Positions 16,177 to 24,482 of a stretch of DNA of 64,000 bases are shown piece by piece. The notes beneath the pieces are model-generated. The model did not search any database, had not been told where the DNA came from, and saw nothing but the letters and a program-made list of their open reading frames with translations. The position numbers were made by a program, and so were the translations under genes. The stretch's first letter is position 1, and each line of letters starts with the position of its first letter. Source of the DNA: Sphingomonas adhaesiva. GTDB taxonomy: Bacteria; Pseudomonadota; Alphaproteobacteria; Sphingomonadales; Sphingomonadaceae. The stretch covers positions 62,001 to 126,000 of the forward strand of contig NZ_JAQIJT010000001.1 in NCBI RefSeq assembly GCF_036946125.1, written 5' to 3'.

Positions 16177-17214
16177 ATGAAGGCCCTGCAATATGTCGCC
16201 CCGCGCGAGATCCGCTACGACGACATGGCCGATCCGCGGATCGAGGATGCGCGCGACATCGTCGTCAGGATCGACCGCTGCGGCATCTGCGGCAGCGACC
16301 TGCACATCTATCACGGCGACAAGCTGCGCGACGACGCCGGATTCTGCATCGGACACGAGGCGATCGGCGAGGTCGTCGAGACCGGCCGCGCGGTCACCCG
16401 GCTGAAGGCGGGCGATCGCGTGCTGGTCCCGGCCTCGGTCGGGTGCGGCGCCTGCGTCCACTGCCTCGCGGGCAACGTCCTGAAGTGCCGCAACGACGTC
16501 GAATATTGCTACGGCCTCAGCAGCAGGTTGCAGGGGTGCCAGGCGGAGGGGATGCGCGTCCCCGCCGGCGACTTCAACGCGGTGCCGATGCCGGAGGGGA
16601 TCACCCCCGATCAGGCGATCATGCTGACCGACAATCTGCCCACCGCCTGGTTCGGCTGCCGCAATGCCGATATCGCGCCCGGCGGCACGGTGGTCGTCGT
16701 CGGGCTCGGGCCGATCGGGCTGATGGCCGTCGAATCCGCCTTCGTGCTGGGCGCCGCGACGGTCTTCGCGATCGACCTGGTGGCCGAGCGGCGCGCGGTC
16801 GCGACATCGCTCGGCGCGATCGCGCTGGAGCCCCAGGACGCCGCCGACATCATCCGCGACGCCACCGACGGCCGCATGGCCGACAGCGTGGTCGAGGCGG
16901 TCGGGCTGGAAAAGACGATCGCGCTCGCGGTCCGCGTCGCCGGCAAGCAGGCGACCGTCTCGATCATCGGCGTCAACATGAACCGGCGGATGGAATTTCC
17001 GATGGCGCGCGTGTTCGTCAACGGCCTGACGCTGCGCAGCGGCATGTGCCCGGTCGCCCGACAATTCGGCGAGCTGGTCCCGCTGATCCAGCAGGGCCGC
17101 TTGCGCCCCGAACGCTACGTGACCGACGTCATGCCGCTGTCGCACGGCGCGGAGGCCTATGCGAAATTCGATGCGCGCGAAGGGGGCACGCTGAAGATGA
17201 TCCTCGTCCCCTGA
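16177..17214 (+). CDS. Zinc-dependent medium-chain dehydrogenase
   Basis: A 345-residue MDR-family alcohol dehydrogenase. The catalytic zinc ligands are seen in CGICGSD and GHEAIGEV, and a structural zinc lobe in CGACVHCLAGNVLKC. The nucleotide fold follows with VVVGLGPIGLMA. It begins 13 bases after the SDR stop with a GAGGGAGGG ribosome site, making it the third gene of the acyl-CoA dehydrogenase operon. It would oxidise an alcohol to an aldehyde or ketone with NAD(P)+. Resemblance to glutathione-independent formaldehyde or threonine-type dehydrogenases is only general. Confidence 0.92.
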   Translation: MKALQYVAPREIRYDDMADPRIEDARDIVVRIDRCGICGSDLHIYHGDKLRDDAGFCIGHEAIGEVVETGRAVTRLKAGDRVLVPASVGCGACVHCLAGNVLKCRNDVEYCYGLSSRLQGCQAEGMRVPAGDFNAVPMPEGITPDQAIMLTDNLPTAWFGCRNADIAPGGTVVVVGLGPIGLMAVESAFVLGAATVFAIDLVAERRAVATSLGAIALEPQDAADIIRDATDGRMADSVVEAVGLEKTIALAVRVAGKQATVSIIGVNMNRRMEFPMARVFVNGLTLRSGMCPVARQFGELVPLIQQGRLRPERYVTDVMPLSHGAEAYAKFDAREGGTLKMILVP

Positions 17215-17388
17215 CGGTCAGGTAGCGCGGGACGCGGGCGGCTCCCCTGCGTCCGGTGCGACACCCGCCGCGCCGTGGAGCCGCCGGTGGCCGGCACAGC
17301 CTTCGTTGCCGCACCCCGGCCGCCGCCCTTTCGGCCATCCGGTCCGCGACGATGGACCCGCGTCCCACATCCCCGTAAGCGACCGGGG

Positions 17389-17613
17389 ATGAACGAGTAT
17401 TTCCTGCGCCTCGCCGGCCCCGCCCGGGACCGGGTCGCCATCCGGGCCGCCAGCCTCGACGATGCCCGCAACCTCGCGGTGCAATATCTCGGCACCTTCC
17501 TCGCCGACCATCCCGCCTTCGCCGATGAGGGTCATTGGCGGCTGGCGGTGGAGGATGTTTCAGGCAGGATCCTCGTCCAGGTGATCGTCGCGACGGTCAC
17601 CCCCCGCGGCTGA
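17389..17613 (+). CDS. Small DUF6894-like protein
   Basis: A 74-residue protein (MNEYFLRLAGPARDRVAIRA at the start; GHWRLAVEDVSGRIL near the end). This pattern, with residues like SLDDARNLAVQYL and a GHWRLxVxD strand, resembles the DUF6894 family common in alphaproteobacteria; no function is known. The upstream gap 17215-17388 shows no gene or clear promoter. Its 3' end overlaps the convergent small gene by 54 bases. Confidence 0.55.
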   Translation: MNEYFLRLAGPARDRVAIRAASLDDARNLAVQYLGTFLADHPAFADEGHWRLAVEDVSGRILVQVIVATVTPRG

Positions 17614-17784
17614 CAACTGCCGGTCGACCGCGCAGCCGATCCTGTTCCAGTTCTTGGCCTCTTCCAGATCGTGGCGCCGGATCGCGCGGTCCATCTCGTC
17701 GACGACATGCTGCGGTGCCTTGCGCCCCATCGCCGCGATCAATCGCCGCGCGATGGCGGAAGGGCTGTAGGGGCGAGCGGGCAT
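17560..17784 (-). CDS. Small protein of unknown function
   Basis: A 74-residue basic, helical protein starting MPARPYSPSAIARRLIAAMG, with the phrase RRHDLEEAKNWNRIGCAVD. I do not recognise a family. The ATG at 17784 looks better than an upstream start at 17868. It converges with the DUF6894-like gene and overlaps it; one of the two may be mis-called, but both have plausible starts. Confidence 0.4.
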   Translation of the reverse strand: MPARPYSPSAIARRLIAAMGRKAPQHVVDEMDRAIRRHDLEEAKNWNRIGCAVDRQLSAAGGDRRDDHLDEDPA

Positions 17785-17878
17785 CCGTCGCAAATCGGCA
17801 GCCCCCGCCCGGCGTTCCGCGGCATTCGCCGGTCGTCTTTCCCCATTGTGTACCATCGCGGGACGCACGGAGGCGCCG

Positions 17879-18358
17879 CTATGGCTGCATCAGCCGCTCC
17901 GCCTCGCGCGCCAGATGCGTCAGATCGTACACGTCGAAATCGTCCCGCCGCGGCTGCGTATCGGCGACGCACAGCGCCCCCAGCGCATAACCGGAGCGAT
18001 CCACCAGCGGGATTCCGGCATAGAAGCGCACGTGGGGCACCCCCAGCACCGCCGGATTCTGCGCGAACCGCGGGTCGCGCATCGCATCGCACACGATCAA
18101 CGGCTCGCCCGGACGCAGGATGGCGAACGCACAGAAGGATTCCGACCGCGGTTTCTCGCTGTCGTCGATGCCCACTTTCGCCGCGAACCACTGCCGGCTG
18201 CGGTCGATCACCGACACCGCCGCGATCGACGCACCCGCCAGCGACGCCGCCTGCTCGACGATCCGTTGCAAGTCGGGGCTCCCCGGCCGCCGCGTGATGC
18301 CGTTCGCATCCACGGCCCGCTGTCGCGCGGGCTCGTTATCGGGAAAGGGCGGGTACAT
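17879..18358 (-). CDS. GAF domain protein
   Basis: A 159-residue protein (from the ATG at 18358; a start at 18412 would add 18) consisting of a single GAF domain. The sequence VSVIDRSRQWFAAKVG, the ESFCAFAI stretch and the FYAGIPLVDRSGYALGALCV strands are typical of GAF domains in GAF-GGDEF and GAF-kinase proteins. No output domain is attached, so it may be a free-standing sensor. It is read leftwards and a small unknown gene follows 94 bases later. Ligand unknown. Confidence 0.8.
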   Translation of the reverse strand: MYPPFPDNEPARQRAVDANGITRRPGSPDLQRIVEQAASLAGASIAAVSVIDRSRQWFAAKVGIDDSEKPRSESFCAFAILRPGEPLIVCDAMRDPRFAQNPAVLGVPHVRFYAGIPLVDRSGYALGALCVADTQPRRDDFDVYDLTHLAREAERLMQP

Positions 18359-18531
18359 TACGGCCTGCCGTCCGCCGACGGACGGCCCCCGCATCGCCCA
18401 TGATCGGCGCATCTACGGTCGACGCTGTTCATCGCAGGTCCCCTCATCATCGCACCGGACTCGACCGACGGGCCGGCGGACGCCCAACTTACGCAGCGCT
18501 ATCAACACGATACAACCGGAAATTCACTCGA

Positions 18532-18602
18532 CCCCGTCATTACACCGATCGCGGGGCCTCGTCCGTCCCGAAGCGATAGCATTATCGGTGTCGATGACGG
18601 GG
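18532..18602. repeat. Imperfect inverted repeat before the FkbM gene
   Basis: CCCCGTCATtacACCGAT (18532-18549) is mirrored by ATCGGTgtcgATGACGGGG (18584-18602). It lies 72 bases before the methyltransferase start, in a stretch richer in A and T than the surroundings. It could be a regulatory hairpin or a remnant of a mobile border. The rest of 18359-18673 has no gene. Confidence 0.45.
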
Positions 18603-18673
18603 CACAGATAGTAAGCTCTTCCGCGACACCTGATTCGATCGAAGAACAATTTTACAATTTCGGGAGATTGGGC

Positions 18674-19495
18674 ATGGGCGTAATCAACGAGACACGCAAA
18701 GCGGTCAGCGATGCACGAAACTTCGGGTGGCGCTTTCTTTCCGGCCGCTGGGCAGCGAAAGGATCGCGCGATGTCATCGCATTGCCGGTTCGACATTACG
18801 GCCATGTGTTCGTCCGCCCTGCCAATACGGATATCGAGACGTTGCGCGATGTATTGGCCGGACGGAGCTATGACTTTTCCTTTCCGGCCCAGCTCGGCGA
18901 CCGGGTGAATTCTTTCTACCATTCCGTCCTGTCGGCGGGACGCAAGCCGGTCATCATCGATGCAGGCGCGAACATCGGCGCCGCGAGCCTGTGGTTTCGG
19001 CGCCTTTTCCCCGAAGCTCACATCGTGGCGATCGAACCCGATGCGGATAACGGCAGGGTGCTGAGGGAAAACATCGGCGGCCTGCCGAACTGCACCATTC
19101 TGAACGCCGCCATCGGCTCGACGAGCGGCTTCGCTGCCGTCAGAGACGGCGAGGGGGACGACAGCGGGTGGGCGAAACAGACCGAGCGCGCGACCTCGGG
19201 CGTGCCCATCGTAACCATGGCGGAAGCGATCGCAACCGTCGACGACGGTACGGCACTGATCGTCAAGATCGACATCGAGGGCTTCGAAAGCGACCTGTTC
19301 CAGGCGAACCTGGACTGGCTCGACGACGTTCGGGTCGTCATCATCGAACCCCACGACTGGATGAAACCCGGCGAAGGCACCAGCTTCTCCTTCCAGCGGG
19401 CCATGGCGGCTCATTCCTTCGAACTCTTCATCAGAGGCGAGAACCTCATCTACGTCCGCTTGCAGCCCGATCGCAAAAACGCAAGCTCGCGATAA
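18674..19495 (+). CDS. FkbM family methyltransferase
   Basis: A 273-residue SAM-dependent methyltransferase of the FkbM family, which O-methylates sugars in glycans or polyketides. The SAM-binding motif IIDAGANIGAASLWF and the acidic IVAIEPDADN are clear, followed by VKIDIEGFESDL, the family's third motif. The ATG at 18674 follows GGGAGA; a TTG at 18668 is possible. It stands alone, with no glycosyltransferase neighbours, next to a toxin array and at a local drop in GC, so horizontal gain is plausible. Acceptor unknown. Confidence 0.88.
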   Translation: MGVINETRKAVSDARNFGWRFLSGRWAAKGSRDVIALPVRHYGHVFVRPANTDIETLRDVLAGRSYDFSFPAQLGDRVNSFYHSVLSAGRKPVIIDAGANIGAASLWFRRLFPEAHIVAIEPDADNGRVLRENIGGLPNCTILNAAIGSTSGFAAVRDGEGDDSGWAKQTERATSGVPIVTMAEAIATVDDGTALIVKIDIEGFESDLFQANLDWLDDVRVVIIEPHDWMKPGEGTSFSFQRAMAAHSFELFIRGENLIYVRLQPDRKNASSR

Positions 19496-19498
19496 CAG

Positions 19499-19514
19499 AT
19501 CCGGTACGCCGGAT
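19499..19514 (+). terminator. Hairpin after the FkbM gene
   Basis: ATCCGG-TACG-CCGGAT is a 6-bp stem 4 bases after the methyltransferase stop, without a T run. The following 19515-19714 holds no recognisable gene; it may be degraded sequence at the island border. Confidence 0.4.
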
Positions 19515-19797
19515 GTCTGGCTCAGCGACCATCGGCGCACGTGTCACGATCCGGTTCAGGCTTCGCGAGACATGGGGGACAAGCAGGGCGAGCCGCTTGC
19601 GGCCGCCCCATGCGGCGCCACGGCTCGGCGATGGCGGACGACCGGCGCGAAGCGGCGGCATCGCGTTCGTCGACGCCAACCTCAACCCTCACGGGTTCGT
19701 CTCGGTTTGGGAAATGGTGCCCCACAGAGGACAAAGATGGGCACTCAGATCACTGGGAAATTTCCATGCTTCGCTGAACGATCGGCCAGGTCGCGAC

Positions 19798-20217
19798 CTA
19801 AAGGTCGTAGTCCGGCGCGTCGTCCTCGGGGGGCCAGGGCGGATACACGATCGGCTTCTCGCCGAAGTGTCGCCGAACCGCCCGTGCGCGCCGCTCCACA
19901 ACATCCTCTTCGGCATCGATCTCATCGGGGTAAATATAGGCGACTTCGAACTTACCGTCGCGAAGCACATATTCCATCTCTGACCACCGATCGCCGCCGT
20001 CTTGCGTTTCCCACAGGTCGAGCAGCGCATACGGCAGCCCCTCGATCACCGGCCGCCGATACAAGATCTGGTTGCCGAGTTCCTTGAAGATCGATTCGCC
20101 GACCATGTTCCGATCGAGCTGGGCGTAGAGCAGCGTCGGTTCGACCGGATACTCACGATCCTCCATCAGCAATTGCCCGATCTCGTTCAGCAGCTTCTCG
20201 GCTTCAGCGTCCGCCAC
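19798..20217 (-). CDS. Immunity protein 1, YezG/DUF600-like
   Basis: A 139-residue acidic protein starting with GTG (MADAEAEKLL). Its layout, an N-terminal helix then strands ending in GKFEVAYIYPDE and HFGEKPIVYPP, resembles the YezG/DUF600 immunity proteins that protect against nuclease toxins such as Bacillus YeeF. It starts 14 bases before the end of the nuclease gene 1 frame, a standard toxin-immunity overlap, and should bind and block that nuclease tip in the cytoplasm. It is about 70 percent identical by eye to immunity protein 2. The ORF is intact although its toxin partner is interrupted, which is common when immunity is retained. Confidence 0.75.
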   Translation of the reverse strand: MADAEAEKLLNEIGQLLMEDREYPVEPTLLYAQLDRNMVGESIFKELGNQILYRRPVIEGLPYALLDLWETQDGGDRWSEMEYVLRDGKFEVAYIYPDEIDAEEDVVERRARAVRRHFGEKPIVYPPWPPEDDAPDYDL

Positions 20218-21196
20218 GGCTTTTCTCCGATCGTTCGTTGGGGAATTTCAGACTCTTCTCGTCGCCATCGACCGTCCACCACACGTCGATCGCCGATGGT
20301 CGCCCGGACTCCCCCTCGAACCGCGGCACGATCCTGACCGTGACAGTCTTTCCGCCTCGCTTCTCTCTCGCCCACTCATCCTCGAGCACGCGATAGCCGC
20401 CCCGATTGAAGTTGGCATTTTGCGCGATGTGATTGAACGCCTCGGTCGGTCCATTGAAGCGCGCCGCGATGTAGTGGCCGCCATCGTCGCTCGCCCGACG
20501 TTCTGCGCCGCCCGCCTGTGCTTGCGAAACGCAAGAACGGATCGGAACATCGGTAACCGTCAGCGCACCAGAAACGCGCCGCGTCCGCTCGCGCGCATCG
20601 ATTTGGTAAGTATAGCCGTTGCGCACGACCGTGCGGAACTTTTCGCTTCACGCGCTTGCGGGTCGGGTGGCGGTTGTGTTCGTCTCGGAAGCGCGATCCG
20701 AGGACACAACGGCGGTTGCCGAACCTGGTGAGTTCTTCGGACGACGGTGCGGATCAGGTGATCCCCACGTTCCCGACGCGCCCGCTCCACCGAAGCTACC
20801 GCCGCCTCCCGAAAACCCGCCACCAGTCCCTGCGCGTTGGGCGTACGGCTTGTGAGCCGCGACGTGGTTGCCTTGGGAGGCGCGCGTCCGGTCTTTGGGA
20901 ATGGCACGGTTTGCCGACTCTTGCGATCTTGGCCGGGATGACCGGGCCGGCCAGTCTCCTGAACCGGTCGCGCCGCCACCGCCACCCTTGCCGCCTCCGC
21001 TACCAGAAAATCCACCGCCGCCCCACTGGCTATAATGCCGTCCCGCACCGACGAAGGTGAAACGCCCGGTTTCTGGATCATGCCAGGGATTGAACTTGAG
21101 CTCGACTCCTTCCGCATTTCTCAAGGAAGGCAACCTCCCGGTCCGCAGCCATATCGAAAAGGCGCGCCGTCGCTCGTTATCCTATATATCAATCAT
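20204..21196 (-). pseudogene. Nuclease toxin gene 1 (two in-frame stops)
   Basis: This 331-codon frame would start at the ATG at 21196 but has TAG at codon 5 (21182-21184) and TGA at 20648-20650. The N-terminal part carries FNPWHDPETGRFTF and glycine-rich linkers. The part after the TGA (from GTG at 20626) holds a DNA/RNA non-specific endonuclease domain (Endonuclea_NS_2 type) with DDGGHYIAARFNG, whose His is the probable catalytic residue, and NANFNRGGYRVLEDEW. The tip after RVLEDEWAR differs from copy 2. The nuclease part alone could still be translated from the GTG, so partial activity cannot be excluded. Confidence 0.7.
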
Positions 21197-21414
21197 GATG
21201 CCCCGCTATCCACGCGGCAAGAACATATGAGCAACATTTTCCAACATGTCAAGCCAAAGTTGGCCGCCATCTTGCTCGGCACCGCGAGGCTGTGTCGATT
21301 TTCGTCCCCAATGGGCTGCGATTTCCTGAGTATGGTGCCCCACAGGAGACAAAGCTGGGCACTCAAATCATTGGAGAATTTCGATCTCGCGCCAAACGCC
21401 CAACAGGATGTGAT

Positions 21415-21834
21415 CTACAAGCCATAGCTCTGAAGTTCGTCGTCCGTGGGTAAGGGTGGGTAGACAATCGGCTTCTCTCCGAAATGTCGCCGCAGCGCAC
21501 GCTCGCGGCGCTCGATCACGTTTTCCTGCGGATCGATTTCGTCCGGGTAAAAGTAGGCCACTTCGAATTGGCCGTCGCGAAGCACATATTCCAGTTCCGA
21601 CCATCGGTCCTGTCCGTCCTGCGCCTCCCACAATTCGAGGAGTGCGTCGGGAAGGCGTTCGTTCACCGGCCACCGGAAAAGGAGCTGATTGCCAAGCTCC
21701 TTTACGATCGACTCGCCGATCATATTATTATCGAGTTGAGCGTAAAGCAGCGTGGGTTCCAGAGGATATTCCCTATCCTCCATCAGCAATCCGCCGATCT
21801 CAGCCAGCAGCTTCTCCGATTCAGTTTCCGCCAC
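21415..21834 (-). CDS. Immunity protein 2, YezG/DUF600-like
   Basis: A 139-residue protein starting with GTG at 21834 (MAETESEKLL), overlapping the nuclease gene 2 end by 14 bases exactly as in unit 1. Conserved stretches shared with immunity protein 1 include MEDREYP, EPTLLYAQLD, ELGNQ, EYVLRDG and RRHFGEKPIVYPP, while many surface-type positions differ. That pattern fits an immunity gene that has followed changes in its toxin tip. Cognate specificity is inferred. Confidence 0.75.
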   Translation of the reverse strand: MAETESEKLLAEIGGLLMEDREYPLEPTLLYAQLDNNMIGESIVKELGNQLLFRWPVNERLPDALLELWEAQDGQDRWSELEYVLRDGQFEVAYFYPDEIDPQENVIERRERALRRHFGEKPIVYPPLPTDDELQSYGL

Positions 21835-22813
21835 GACGCTTCTCCGATCGTTCATTGGGAAATTGCAGGCTGTTGATTTTGCCATCGACCGTCCACCACA
21901 CATTGATCGTCGATGGCCGCACAGAACCGCCGCTGAATTGCGGAACGACCTTCACCGTAACCGCCCGTCCGGCACGCTTGTCCCGCGCCCACTCATCCTC
22001 GAGCACGCGATAGCCGCCCCGATTGAAGTTGGCATTTTGCGCGATGTGATTGAACGCCTCGGTCGGTCCATTGAAGCGCGCCGCGATGTAGTGGCCGCCA
22101 TCGTCGCTCGCCCGACGTTCTGCGCCGCCCGCCTGTGCTTGCGAAACGCAAGAACGGATCGGAACATCGGTAACCGTCAGCGCACCAGAAACGCGCCGCG
22201 TCCGCTCGCGCGCATCGATTTGGTAAGTATAGCCGTTGCGCACGACCGTGCGGAACTTTTCGCTTCACGCGCTTGCGGGTCGGGTGGCGGTTGTGTTCGT
22301 CTCGGAAGCGCGATCCGAGGACACAACGGCGGTTGCCGAACCTGGTGAGTTCTTCGGACGACGGTGCGGATCAGGTGATCCCCACGTTCCCGACGCGCCC
22401 GCTCCACCGAAGCTACCGCCGCCTCCCGAAAACCCGCCACCAGTCCCTGCGCGTTGGGCGTACGGCTTGTGAGCCGCGACGTGGTTGCCTTGGGAGGCGC
22501 GCGTCCGGTCTTTGGGAATGGCACGGTTTGCCGACTCTTGCGATCTTGGCCGGGATGACCGGGCCGGCCAGTCTCCTGAACCGGTCGCGCCGCCACCGCC
22601 ACCCTTGCCGCCTCCGCCACCAGAAAATCCACCGCCGCCCCACTGGCTATAATGCCGTCCGGCACCGACGAAGGTGAAACGCCCGGTTTCTGGATCATGC
22701 CAGGGATTGAACTTGAGCTCGACTCCCTCCGCATTTCTCAAGGAAGGCAACCTCCCGGTCCGCAGCCATATCGAAAAGGCACGCCGTCGCTGGTTATCCG
22801 ATATATCAATCAT
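21821..22813 (-). pseudogene. Nuclease toxin gene 2 (single in-frame TGA)
   Basis: A 331-codon frame from the ATG at 22813, open except for TGA at codon 183 (22265-22267). Domain order: a short N-terminal helix (RRRAFSIWLRTGR), FNPWHDPETGRFTF, glycine-rich linkers with GGGGFSGGGG, a basic-proline region, then after the TGA a nuclease domain with DDGGHYIAARFNG and a diverged tip. The frame resumes directly after the stop (SEKFRTVVRNGYTY), so one base change would restore it. Either it is a nonsense pseudogene, or the nuclease part is made separately from GTG at 22243. It has an intact immunity gene overlapping its 3' end. Confidence 0.7.
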
Positions 22814-22949
22814 GATGCCCCGCTATCCACGCGGCAAGAACATATGAGCAACATTTTCCAACATGTCAAGCCAAAGTTGGCCGCCATCTTGCTCGGCACC
22901 GCGAGGCTGTGTCGATTTTCGTCCCCAATGGGCTGCGATTTCCTGAGTA

Positions 22950-23025
22950 TGGTGCCGCTTACAGGACTCGAACCTGTGACCCCCGCATTACGAATGCGAT
23001 GCTCTACCAGCTGAGCTAAAGCGGC
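22950..23025 (-). tRNA. tRNA-Thr (anticodon CGT)
   Basis: A full cloverleaf is read on the minus strand: acceptor GCCGCTT/AAGCGGC, D arm GCTC...GAGC, anticodon loop TTCGTAA giving CGT (reads ACG), variable region, T arm ACAGG-TTCGAGT-CCTGT, and an encoded CCA. Its 3' end borders the toxin array precisely, which makes it a candidate integration site. Confidence 0.96.
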
Positions 23026-23184
23026 CCGTCGATGCCCGATCGGGCGTCGTGAGGCGCGGCGCTTAACAGGTGGTCGCGGGCGTGACAAGTGCGAACGCCC
23101 TTTACGTCGCGTTTACCATGGTCGGTGCACAGCGGGTCGGACGATACCGGCCCGCGGCTTGCGGGCAGCGATGGGACGACGAGC

Positions 23185-24417
23185 ATGGATACCGCGCGCG
23201 GCTACGACGATCTTCGCCAGGACAGCGACCCGACCGAGGGCGGCGTGGGCGAGCCGCAGGTGCAGGTCGGCGCCGACGAACGGCGCATGCACGTGCGCGC
23301 CTACAACCATTGGGTCTCGCTGCTGCGCGATCGCCCCTATCCGGCGATCGAGGATCTGGAGCCCGCCAGCATCGCGGATTTCGGCCCGCACAGCGTCCTG
23401 CTCGACTTCACCGCCGGGCTGGACGATCCCGCGATCCAGTATATCGGCCGGGCGCTGCGCGACGAATGCGCGGTCGATCAGACGATCGAGCGGATCAGCG
23501 ACGTACCGGCGCGCTCGCTGCTGTCGCGGCTGACCGACCATTATCTGCAGATCATCGCGAATCGCGCGCCGATCGGGTTCGAGGCCGAGTTCGTCGGCAC
23601 GCGCGGCCACAATACGCTGTACCGCGGCATCCTGATGCCGTTCTCGTCGGACGGCACGTCGATCGACTTCATCTACGGCGTCATCAACTGGAAGGAGATG
23701 ATCGCCGCCGAGGAGCAGGCCGCGCTCGATGCCGAACTGTCGGCGGCGGTGGTCGCGCCGCGCCACGATCCGGTCCCGGCCCCGGCATGGGCGGACGGGC
23801 CGGGCGCGGGCACCGGGATGGAGGGCAATGAGGAGGCCGGCACGCTCGACGAGCGGCTCGCCGCCGCGCGCGACAGCGTCGCCTCCGCCCGCGCCGCCGC
23901 GACGCGCAGCCACGCCGCGCTCTACCGCGCGCTGGGCCGCGCCTACGACTTCGCGATCGCAGCGGAGGCCGATCCGGAGGCGCTGGGCGCGCTGCTGACG
24001 CAGGCGGAGATCAAGCCGCAGGCCCGCGCGCCGATGACCGCGATCGCCAAGCTGGTCTTCGGCCGCGACCACGACAAGACCCGACTGACCGAGGCCGCGA
24101 CCGTGCTCGCCTATGCCGCGCGCACCGGCGTGCCGGAGGGCGGGCTGCCGCGCGTGCTGGAGGCCGCCGCGGGCGGGATCAAGGGCATCGTCGCGGAGGA
24201 GCGCGCCGCCCGCCGTCCCGCCGCCCCGACGCGCCGCGCCGCCGGCCCGAAACTGGACGGGCGCGCGCCCGTCGCCGAGCTGGCGATTCCCAGCGGGCTG
24301 GAGGACGGCGCGCCCGTCATCCTGATCGGCCGCGCCACCGCCACCGGCATCGCGGTGATCGGCACCATGGCGCCGGACGAGAAGCTGACGGCACGGGTGC
24401 TGCGTCGGCTGGCCTGA
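23185..24417 (+). CDS. PAS-domain protein of unknown output
   Basis: A 410-residue cytoplasmic protein. Residues about 35-170 resemble the PAS_5-type domain of alphaproteobacteria: HWVSLLRDRPYPAIEDLEP at the start and NTLYRGILMPFSSDG then IDFIYGVINWKEM near the end. The remaining part is alanine-rich and helical with no known catalytic motif. A start at 23089 is open but lies in the tRNA upstream region, so ATG 23185 is preferred. It may act as a sensor or adaptor; partner unknown. Neighbours on either side are unrelated. Confidence 0.75.
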   Translation: MDTARGYDDLRQDSDPTEGGVGEPQVQVGADERRMHVRAYNHWVSLLRDRPYPAIEDLEPASIADFGPHSVLLDFTAGLDDPAIQYIGRALRDECAVDQTIERISDVPARSLLSRLTDHYLQIIANRAPIGFEAEFVGTRGHNTLYRGILMPFSSDGTSIDFIYGVINWKEMIAAEEQAALDAELSAAVVAPRHDPVPAPAWADGPGAGTGMEGNEEAGTLDERLAAARDSVASARAAATRSHAALYRALGRAYDFAIAAEADPEALGALLTQAEIKPQARAPMTAIAKLVFGRDHDKTRLTEAATVLAYAARTGVPEGGLPRVLEAAAGGIKGIVAEERAARRPAAPTRRAAGPKLDGRAPVAELAIPSGLEDGAPVILIGRATATGIAVIGTMAPDEKLTARVLRRLA

Positions 24418-24482
24418 TTCGGCATTTGCGGCAGTGCAGCAAGCCTTGAGCTAGCTCCGCACCCGGCGCATAGCCCGCGGCC

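Larger units (their letters stand above)
19715..21332. repeat. Toxin/immunity unit 1 of a tandem duplication
   Basis: First of two head-to-tail units of about 1.62 kb. It begins with TGGTGCC (the complement of the tRNA 3' end GGCACCA), then CCACAGAGGACAAAG. Unit 2 begins the same way at 21333. The right part, about 20369-21332, is nearly identical to 21986-22949. The left part (nuclease tip and immunity gene) is related but clearly diverged. Confidence 0.85.
21333..22949. repeat. Toxin/immunity unit 2, abutting tRNA-Thr
   Basis: Second unit of 1617 bp, starting with TGGTGCC-CCACAGGAGACAAAG and ending exactly where TGGTGCC recurs as the encoded CCA end of the tRNA-Thr gene (22950-22956). Its right 964 bp are almost the same as those of unit 1. 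The part 22814-22949, upstream of the nuclease start, has the same AT-richer sequence as in unit 1 and probably holds the promoter. Confidence 0.85.

Noticed and set aside
19446..19734. Small open frames between the FkbM gene and toxin unit 1
   Set aside because: No sensible start, composition or family resemblance; probably non-coding border sequence.
22265..22267. TGA read as selenocysteine in the nuclease toxin
   Set aside because: No selenocysteine insertion element or other selenoprotein genes are seen, and the stop falls in a linker, not at a catalytic position.
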